Of a stretch of 19,360 nt of DNA, positions 14,760 to 19,360 are shown piece by piece. The notes below the pieces were generated by a model that saw only the letters and a program-made list of their open reading frames with translations, had not been told where the DNA came from and searched no databases. Each line of letters opens with the position of its first letter. Position 1 is the stretch's first letter. The position numbers were made by a program, and so were the translations under genes. This DNA is from an uncultured Lachnospira sp. GTDB taxonomy: Bacteria; Bacillota; Clostridia; Lachnospirales; Lachnospiraceae. Where the stretch lies: positions 1 through 19,360 of the forward strand of contig CAJUKN010000029.1 of assembly GCA_910587485.1 (NCBI GenBank), written 5' to 3'.

Positions 14760-15392
14760 TTATGGTCTCACTTTTTCCATAACAATACGGTACACTTTAT
14801 CTGCAATATCATTTCCCTTCTTTAACAATTCGTCTGCTTTTTGATTCATGTCTACAGCAACCTCTTTGTTTTTCATAAGATTGGTATTGATAAATACATT
14901 TAAAGAAGCTCCATTTAATGCCGCCTTTGCAAACTGAATCCCAACCCCCACATCACTTATAGCAAGATTACTTCCTATAATAGACAATCGTTCTAACAAT
15001 TCCATTGATTCCACGATTTTCTTCATCAATTCTAAAGGTGTTTCACTTGCATTTTTCAACAATTTTTCCAAAACTTGATTGCGCTCTTCTATCTGCTCTG
15101 GTGTATCTTTTGGCAATCCATATGCCTTTGATAATGGCAAAAAACATTCCGCATCTTTATCCATATATTCTGCCAGTTCTGCTGCCAATTTTTCTCCCTT
15201 TTCTATGGATTTTTCTATATCTTCTTGATACTGGGCATATTTTTTCTTTCCTGTTGTAAGATTTGCCACCATTGTTCCTAACGAAACAGCAAGTGTCGCC
15301 ACAAGCGCACTTGCACCTCCGCCACCCGGAACAGGTGCCGAAGAACCCAACTCCTTAACAAAATCATTCATATTTCCATCAATCATTTTCAT
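14760..15392 (-). CDS. fchA: methenyl-THF cyclohydrolase, FTCD cyclodeaminase-like
   Basis: This 210-residue helical protein matches the formiminotransferase-cyclodeaminase family (stand-alone FchA). The folate-binding N-terminal block is SSAPVPGGGGASALVATLA, followed by LGTMVANLTTGKKKY. The centre has DKDAECFLPLSKAYGLPKDT and the C-terminal helices include AISDVGVGIQFAKAALNGAS. The length is that of stand-alone cyclohydrolases. It would interconvert methenyl-THF and formyl-THF, next to a FolD whose cyclohydrolase residues are altered. The start at 15392 has AAAGGA ten bases upstream. It lies 50 bp after dapF, without a promoter between, so dapF-fchA-folD is probably one transcript. A cyclodeaminase role in histidine breakdown is less likely, as no hut genes are nearby. 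Confidence 0.88.
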   Translation of the reverse strand: MKMIDGNMNDFVKELGSSAPVPGGGGASALVATLAVSLGTMVANLTTGKKKYAQYQEDIEKSIEKGEKLAAELAEYMDKDAECFLPLSKAYGLPKDTPEQIEERNQVLEKLLKNASETPLELMKKIVESMELLERLSIIGSNLAISDVGVGIQFAKAALNGASLNVFINTNLMKNKEVAVDMNQKADELLKKGNDIADKVYRIVMEKVRP

Positions 15393-15442
15393 AGTATTTA
15401 TATCCTTTCATGTAGGCAACTTCATTGTAAGAAATCAATCTA

Positions 15443-16327
15443 TCAGACTGATTTTTCAAAATATTCTCCTTCGCATATGGTCTCTGCTGCCCCTTCCATT
15501 ATCACTGTATTTTTTTCTCTATCCCAAGTTACTGTGAGGTCTCCACCTAACAAATGAACAGTGACACCATCATCACACATGTTATTTAAAATGGTTGCTA
15601 CTGCGCTTGCACAAGCTCCTGTTCCGCAGGCAAACGTCTCACCAGAACCACGCTCCCACACACGCATATTTAAGTTCTTACCATCTACCACTTGTATAAA
15701 TTCTGTATTAATCCCTTCTGGAAAAGCCTCATGCTTTTCAAACAAAGGTCCAATTTTGTCAATATCCAATTTTTTAATATCCATATCTTTATCTAAATAT
15801 ATAATAACATGAGGGTTTCCCATTGAAACACAAGACACTTTATATTCACTTTCGCCAACCATCAATGATTTTAATAAAATCGGTTTTGCATCTTCATTTG
15901 ATATTCCAAATTGATTGACAGCCACTGGAATTTTTTGGGGTTCAAGAACTGGCGCGCCCATATCCACTGCTACGTTTCTTACTTTTCCACCATCGTCTAT
16001 AAAAAGTCGCAGCATTTTTATACCTGATAATGTATCGATTGTAATTTCTGTCTTTTGGGTAAGATGATGTTCATACACATATTTACCAACACATCGAATC
16101 CCATTGCCGCACATTTTGCCCTCTGAGCCGTCTGCATTGTACATTTCCATAAAAAAGTCTGCTTTATTTGATTTTTTTATAAGAATAAGACCATCCGAAC
16201 CTATCCCAAAATGTCTATCGCTAACTTCCACAGCCATTTTAGATGGATTATCCAGCGTATTTTTTGTACAATCAACATAAATATAATCGTTGCCAGTGCC
16301 ATGCATCTTTGTAAATTTCAATATCAT
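15443..16327 (-). CDS. dapF: diaminopimelate epimerase
   Basis: DapF converts LL- to meso-diaminopimelate, the precursor of lysine and of peptidoglycan cross-links, in the cytoplasm. The product is 294 residues. Both catalytic cysteines are present: Cys73 in ADGSEGKMCGNGIRC and Cys234 in GSGETFACGTGACAS. The start block FTKMHGTGNDYIYVD and MGNPHVIIY are typical. The start at 16327 follows AAAGGGG at a short distance. It is the first gene of the probable dapF-fchA-folD unit and has a strong promoter candidate at 16574-16602 with a leader of about 240 nt. The leader has no lysine-riboswitch pattern that I can recognise. Confidence 0.97.
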   Translation of the reverse strand: MILKFTKMHGTGNDYIYVDCTKNTLDNPSKMAVEVSDRHFGIGSDGLILIKKSNKADFFMEMYNADGSEGKMCGNGIRCVGKYVYEHHLTQKTEITIDTLSGIKMLRLFIDDGGKVRNVAVDMGAPVLEPQKIPVAVNQFGISNEDAKPILLKSLMVGESEYKVSCVSMGNPHVIIYLDKDMDIKKLDIDKIGPLFEKHEAFPEGINTEFIQVVDGKNLNMRVWERGSGETFACGTGACASAVATILNNMCDDGVTVHLLGGDLTVTWDREKNTVIMEGAAETICEGEYFEKSV

Positions 16328-16529
16328 ATTCCCCTTTCATTGATATATTTTTTATATTAATTATAAATATAACTATCTAAAATATATATTGCCAAAATCA
16401 AATTATAAACAAATATTTTTCGCTATCCACATATAAAACACCTTTTTTTTGAGTTATAGGCTGTTATAAATGACAAATAGCACTATCATTGCTGTGATTA
16501 TTATAATTTTTTATATAATAAGATGTCAG

Positions 16530-16570
16530 AAGTTTGCGTAGCAAACTTTTATAGCTCAGCTTTTGCCGAG
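16530..16570 (-). other. two adjacent hairpins at the 5' end of the dapF leader
   Basis: Arms 16570-16565/16560-16555 (CTCGGC-AAAA-GCTGAG, one G-U) and 16548-16541/16537-16530 (AAGTTTGC-TAC-GCAAACTT) form two tight hairpins on the minus strand, beginning at the predicted transcription start. They lack a strong T run there; on the plus strand the second is followed by TTT. They may stabilise the mRNA, stop a transcript from either side, or be the remains of a small mobile repeat. Confidence 0.45.
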
Positions 16571-16573
16571 ATT

Positions 16574-16602
16574 ATTATATCATCTCAAATCATATGCCGC
16601 AA
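16574..16602 (-). promoter_or_regulatory. promoter of dapF-fchA-folD
   Basis: On the minus strand TTGCGG (16602-16597), a 17-bp spacer and TATAAT (16579-16574) preceded by TGA make a full extended -10 promoter. Transcription would start near 16567. It lies just after the stop of the FakA-like gene. Confidence 0.65.
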
Positions 16603-16624
16603 TGTTTTTACAAGCTATCCCTAA

Positions 16625-16876
16625 TTATCCCTTTAATCCTCGTGCCTGTCTATCCATATCTTCAACCACAATATCATAAATCTCACCTAATGTAGCACAA
16701 TATTCAAGCACTTGCCATGGCTCATTTGTATGAAAATGAATTTTTATCATTTCTTCATCACCAACAGCTAATAAACAATCTCCTTTAAAATGACTTATAA
16801 AATATTCATTAATGGCATCCTCATCTAAATTTTTTCCTTCAATCAATAATTGAGTATCATATCTAAATTCTAACAT
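16625..16876 (-). CDS. stand-alone FakA/YloV C-terminal-like domain protein
   Basis: This 83-residue protein starts MLEFRYDTQLLIEG at 16876, chosen because GAGG lies six bases upstream; the ATG at 16888 overlaps that site. The whole length matches the C-terminal domain of FakA/YloV-type fatty-acid kinase subunits (DhaK-like): YDTQLLIEG, FKGDCLLAVGDEEMIKIHFHTN and GEIYDIVVEDMDRQ. No kinase (DhaL/DAK2) domain or FakB-binding middle region is present. Such short proteins are often annotated 'kinase to dihydroxyacetone kinase'. The VGDEEMIKIHFHTN block probably holds the conserved His of that domain. It follows the methyltransferase gene by 34 bp and probably shares its transcript. Function is unknown; a regulatory partner for a full FakA is a guess. 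Confidence 0.75.
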   Translation of the reverse strand: MLEFRYDTQLLIEGKNLDEDAINEYFISHFKGDCLLAVGDEEMIKIHFHTNEPWQVLEYCATLGEIYDIVVEDMDRQARGLKG

Positions 16877-16910
16877 CTTTTTCCTCATTTCTGCGCCACT
16901 TTTTATACCT

Positions 16911-17702
16911 TTATTTCTTTTTTAACTCTAACATTGCCACATAATGTTTTATTTCAAATTCATCTGGTGCAATATCTTGTAACAATTGATAATGTTCTGT
17001 TTCCCACTTTTCAATTTCTGCCTGTGATAAAGAAGCTCCAACACCACGACACGCCTTCATTCTTCCATGCCATGTCTGCCTTGTAAATGGCACATTCACT
17101 ATATATTCCTCATGGTATACCCGTTCAAACATTTGATATACACAATCGGACACTTGTATTGGATGCATGGTTTCTCTTGCTCCTGTCCATTTTGGATTAT
17201 ACTTTAATACTAGATTTTCACTTGCACCTGCAATCCTATCTTCAAATGGCAGCCATGCCATATATAACAATAATAGCCGTCCATTTTGCTTTAATATATG
17301 TGACAATTTTGGTATTATTTTTTCATGGTTAAAATACCAAAAACACTGACAAGCTGTTACCACATCAAATGTATTACTAGAAAACTCAATATCTTCTGCG
17401 GCTATTGTCTGATACTGAATATTCATACCAAATTTATCAGACAGTTTTTTTGCCTGTACAATTTGATTTTCAGAAATATCTGTTCCATACCATGTAGCAC
17501 CAAAGTGATACATATTTCTTGGAAGTACACCTGTGCCTGTACCTAAATCTAACACATTCTGCCCTTTTATACAAAGATTTCTCTGTACAATTTTTTTATA
17601 AAATATTTCTGGATAAATATCTCGATACTTGGCATAATCAGCAGATGTTTTTCCCCAATCAAACGCCTTTCCATTATCAACCGCCTTATTTGTTATTTCC
17701 AT
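16911..17702 (-). CDS. class I SAM-dependent methyltransferase
   Basis: The product is 263 residues. SAM-binding motif I is QNVLDLGTGTGVLPRNM (about 48-64), with GTDISENQIVQAKKL as motif II and IEFSSNTFDVVTACQCFWYF as the post-II region, a Methyltransf_11-like fold. The N-terminus FDWGKTSADYAKYRDIYPEIF is typical of small-molecule methyltransferases in this group. The C-terminal half (about 150-263) is a substrate lid with no specific motif I recognise, so the substrate is unknown. The start at 17702 has GGAG seven bases upstream. It is the first gene of a short unit with the FakA-like gene. Confidence 0.88.
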   Translation of the reverse strand: MEITNKAVDNGKAFDWGKTSADYAKYRDIYPEIFYKKIVQRNLCIKGQNVLDLGTGTGVLPRNMYHFGATWYGTDISENQIVQAKKLSDKFGMNIQYQTIAAEDIEFSSNTFDVVTACQCFWYFNHEKIIPKLSHILKQNGRLLLLYMAWLPFEDRIAGASENLVLKYNPKWTGARETMHPIQVSDCVYQMFERVYHEEYIVNVPFTRQTWHGRMKACRGVGASLSQAEIEKWETEHYQLLQDIAPDEFEIKHYVAMLELKKK

Positions 17703-17960
17703 ATTATATCTCCAAATCTTATCTATAATCGGTTTATTGTAATTTCACCTATTTTTAAAATGAACAAATAACTATTTATAATCCATTTTGTTATCTTTAA
17801 TATAAACTCATAAAACAATTATTTTTTCCATTCTTTATTTGCAGAATGAATATTTGTATGCAAATCATTATACAAGATACCACGCGATTTTGCTATAGGG
17901 TATCTGACTTTTATAAAAATACATTCTCTTATACCCTGTCCATATTCCCCCATAAACTGA
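17703..17960. other. AT-rich intergenic region with competing inverted repeats
   Basis: No gene is seen. Two inverted repeats share one arm: AGATACC (17875-17881) with GGTATCT (17899-17905), and AGGGTAT (17897-17903) with ATACCCT (17931-17937). A minus-strand TATAAT at 17872-17867 could serve the methyltransferase gene but has no good -35. Confidence 0.4.
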
Positions 17961-17962
17961 AA

Positions 17963-17995
17963 GTAAGAAAATCGTAAGAAATTTGTAAAGAAAAT
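17963..17995 (+). promoter_or_regulatory. three 11-bp-spaced direct repeats (OmpR-type regulator site candidate)
   Basis: GTAAGAAAATC (17963), GTAAGAAATTT (17974) and GTAAAGAAAAT (17985) are direct repeats with an exact 11-bp period, the spacing bound by OmpR/PhoB-family response regulators on one face of the helix. A weaker unit (ATAAACTGAAA) precedes at 17952. They end about 47 bp before the extended -10 at 18043, where an activator would sit. No two-component genes are in the window. Confidence 0.5.
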
Positions 17996-18039
17996 AAAAT
18001 AATATACTAATATAAAATAAAAATATTAAAAATGTATTA

Positions 18040-18048
18040 TGATATAAT
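18040..18048 (+). promoter_or_regulatory. extended -10 promoter for the C39-like peptidase gene
   Basis: TGATATAAT at 18040-18048 is a perfect extended -10. No good -35 is visible, which fits an activator-dependent promoter with the direct repeats upstream. The transcript would start near 18055 and carry a leader of about 220 nt through the GC-richer island. Confidence 0.5.
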
Positions 18049-18080
18049 ATGTTTAATACAAAAAGGAAACATCATATCAA

Positions 18081-18198
18081 AGCGGATATTCACAATCCCC
18101 TACGCTACTTGCTCAAACCATCTAGCTGCTATCGCAACACAAGTCTCCACCCCCTTATACCTCTGCGACATTGAAGTGAGGAACTTCCTTGATGTGGT
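18081..18198. other. GC-richer non-coding island in the leader of the peptidase gene
   Basis: This stretch is much richer in C and G (for example CCCCTACGCTACTTGC and TCTCCACCCCCTTATACC) than the DNA on both sides. It contains the palindrome AGGAACTTCCT (18179-18189) within a possible longer hairpin (ACAT-GAAG/CTTC-ATGT). An open frame crosses it on the plus strand (18032-18247) but has no RBS. It may be a structured leader, a small RNA, or the remnant of a mobile element such as an IS200/IS605-type end. I cannot decide between these. Confidence 0.4.
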
Positions 18199-18274
18199 TA
18201 AAAAAATACATTTTTGCGTATATTTCGATGTTTTGTTTTTATATTGAAAAGTATATTTAAGCAGGGAGGAAAAA

Positions 18275-19255
18275 ATGAAAAGAAAAAGAAAGAACGCTGC
18301 AAGACGTAGAAGAAGAAAGAAAATAGCACAGCTTACGTGCGAGTTGTGCATATTGGCACTGCTTATTGCAGCAGTTGTTCTGTGTATTAAATATGTAATA
18401 AATCCAACTGGGAATAACCCAAACGTGGCATCGCAGGGAATCCGAAATATCATGTCTGATAACAGCAAAACAACAGTAAAAACATCGGAAACCACATCTG
18501 ATAATGAACAGCCGGCTGCAAGTCAAAAGATTATCAAGTATTCATTTGAGCGCCCAAAAGCACGGGAAGGCGAGGCAATTAAAACAAGAATTTCTGAGTT
18601 GTGCAAAAAATATCCTAATTTTCAGGAAATATATGATAATATGGAAAAATATCCAAATAATCTGCTTGCGGCTCTTGGTAATAACCCAGATATGATAGAT
18701 TATGTCAAAGGGTATCCGACAGCGGAACATAAGGTGAGCGGCGGACTTACATCAGAGGAGCTACAAAAGAAATTTCCTCTTTTTATACAATGGGATAAGC
18801 GTTGGGGGTACGCGGATTATGGAGATGATACAATTGCGCTGTCGGGGTGCGCTCCGACTTGTGTTTCTATGGTAGCCGTTGCACTTACAAAAAACGCTCA
18901 GGTAACGCCAGACAAAGTGGCGGCTTATGCACAGCAGAATGGCTACTACCAGCTGAATGTTGGAACAACATGGAACATGATGACACAAGGCGCGGAGGCA
19001 TTCGGTATACAGGGAACGGAAATGAGTCTCAATAAAAATAAAATTTTTAATGAGCTTGAAAACGGGAATCCGATAATATGCAGTATGAGAGCAGGAGATT
19101 TTACGTCGGTAGGACATTACATTGTTCTTATAGGAATTAAAAACGAAAAACTTATTGTGAATGATCCGAACAGTACTATACGAAGCGACATGCAATGGGA
19201 TTATGAGGATATTGAAAAACAAATAAAAAATTTATGGGTTTTTCATAAAATATAA
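18275..19255 (+). CDS. membrane-anchored C39-like (papain-fold) peptidase
   Basis: The product is 326 residues, starting at 18275 after GGGAGG with five-base spacing. A very basic N-terminus (KRKRKNAARRRRRKK) is followed by a hydrophobic span at about 17-42, so the protein is probably a single-pass anchor with the rest outside the cell. A Ser/Thr/Lys linker (about 45-85) and a helical region (about 95-150, with FQEIYDNMEKYPNNLLAAL) precede the Peptidase_C39_2-like domain (about 165-326). The oxyanion Gln172 (PLFIQWDKRWG), Cys192 (SGCAPTCVSM), His281 (SVGHYIVLIG) and Asp297 (VNDPNS) form a complete catalytic set. It has no ABC transporter fusion, so it is not a bacteriocin exporter; cleavage of a surface protein or peptide is likely. 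Its codons are more GC-rich than those of the other genes. Confidence 0.88.
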   Translation: MKRKRKNAARRRRRKKIAQLTCELCILALLIAAVVLCIKYVINPTGNNPNVASQGIRNIMSDNSKTTVKTSETTSDNEQPAASQKIIKYSFERPKAREGEAIKTRISELCKKYPNFQEIYDNMEKYPNNLLAALGNNPDMIDYVKGYPTAEHKVSGGLTSEELQKKFPLFIQWDKRWGYADYGDDTIALSGCAPTCVSMVAVALTKNAQVTPDKVAAYAQQNGYYQLNVGTTWNMMTQGAEAFGIQGTEMSLNKNKIFNELENGNPIICSMRAGDFTSVGHYIVLIGIKNEKLIVNDPNSTIRSDMQWDYEDIEKQIKNLWVFHKI

Positions 19256-19298
19256 CAGGAAAAGAATACACAAGTGGTACAAAGTGACTAAACAACAG

Positions 19299-19321
19299 AT
19301 AGCATGTTTTACAAGCTATCC
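19299..19321 (+). repeat. hairpin sharing sequence with 16602-16620
   Basis: GATAGC...GCTATC with inner TGT/ACA forms a 23-nt hairpin with one A-A mismatch, 44 bp past the peptidase stop. The stretch ATGTTTTACAAGCTATCC (19304-19321) recurs as ATGTTTTTACAAGCTATCC at 16602-16620, one base longer. Confidence 0.45.
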
Positions 19322-19335
19322 TTATGTCAATCAGG

Positions 19336-19358
19336 ACCACCAGCTTAGCTGGTGGTTT
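19336..19358 (+). terminator. strong hairpin at the window edge: terminator or IS200/IS605-type end
   Basis: ACCACCAGC (19336-19344) and GCTGGTGGT (19348-19356) make a perfect 9-bp stem with a TTA loop, followed by TT then GC. It could terminate the peptidase transcript, although the T tail is short. The compact hairpin preceded by CTTATGTCAATCAGG also resembles the subterminal hairpins of IS200/IS605-family elements; any transposase would lie beyond the window. Confidence 0.45.
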
Positions 19359-19360
19359 GC

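Noticed and set aside
16328..16570. Lysine riboswitch before dapF
   Set aside because: The leader is too AT-rich and none of the conserved lysine riboswitch blocks could be found by eye.
18032..18247. 71-codon plus-strand open frame across the GC-richer island
   Set aside because: The start codon overlaps the -10 region, there is no RBS, and the sequence is not recognised as protein. Kept only as part of the island note.
18100..18526. Minus-strand open frames over the start of the peptidase gene
   Set aside because: They are antisense to a convincing gene with a strong RBS and lack their own RBS.
1..19360. CRISPR arrays, tRNA or rRNA genes
   Set aside because: No regularly spaced repeats or recognisable tRNA/rRNA sequences were seen on either strand.

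Overview
The window looks like chromosomal DNA from a low-GC Gram-positive anaerobe, most likely a Lachnospiraceae-type Clostridia. The reasons are the AT-rich intergenic DNA, strong GGAGG-type ribosome binding sites, a T-box leader in front of aspS, the aspS-gatCAB transamidation route, a folD-fchA pair, dapF, and a stand-alone FakA C-terminal-like protein. No rRNA, tRNA or CRISPR array was seen. Almost all genes lie on the minus strand; the exceptions are a DUF305 gene and a C39-like peptidase gene.

Layout. 1-832: a possible gene end on the plus strand, a terminator, and a coiled-coil/SHOCT-like protein whose promoter carries a palindrome. 1044-3288: two predicted phosphoribosyltransferases of the tellurium-resistance-associated (Ter) type, without the rest of the usual cluster. 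3289-4180: a small gene remnant, a tandem DUF305 protein and a terminator. 4242-6026: an SDR oxidoreductase, a zinc-ribbon protein and a small membrane protein. 6204-13684: one T-box-controlled unit reading aspS, then an HNH nuclease and a Phd/Doc toxin-antitoxin pair, then gatC-gatA-gatB. 13851-16602: folD, fchA and dapF behind a good promoter with a long leader. 16625-17702: the FakA-like small protein and a methyltransferase. 17703-19360: a long intergenic region with 11-bp direct repeats, an extended -10 promoter and a GC-richer island, then a membrane-anchored C39-like peptidase and two hairpins at the window edge.

How the genes work together. A non-discriminating-looking AspRS (His31 in the anticodon-binding domain) would charge tRNA-Asn with Asp, and GatCAB would amidate it. 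The T-box leader has GGAACA at the expected specifier position, which contains both GAA (Glu) and AAC (Asn), so it could sense the substrates of this pathway. A defence-like cassette with its own candidate promoter sits inside this operon. In the folate pair, FolD lacks the Lys and Gln needed for cyclohydrolase activity, while the adjacent FchA would supply that step.

Most notable observations: aspS is out of frame exactly at an A-AAA-AAG heptamer (13008-13002), and a -1 shift there restores a family-like sequence; the HNH-phd-doc cassette lies between aspS and gatC; the T-box may have two codons; and FolD and FchA appear to share the work.
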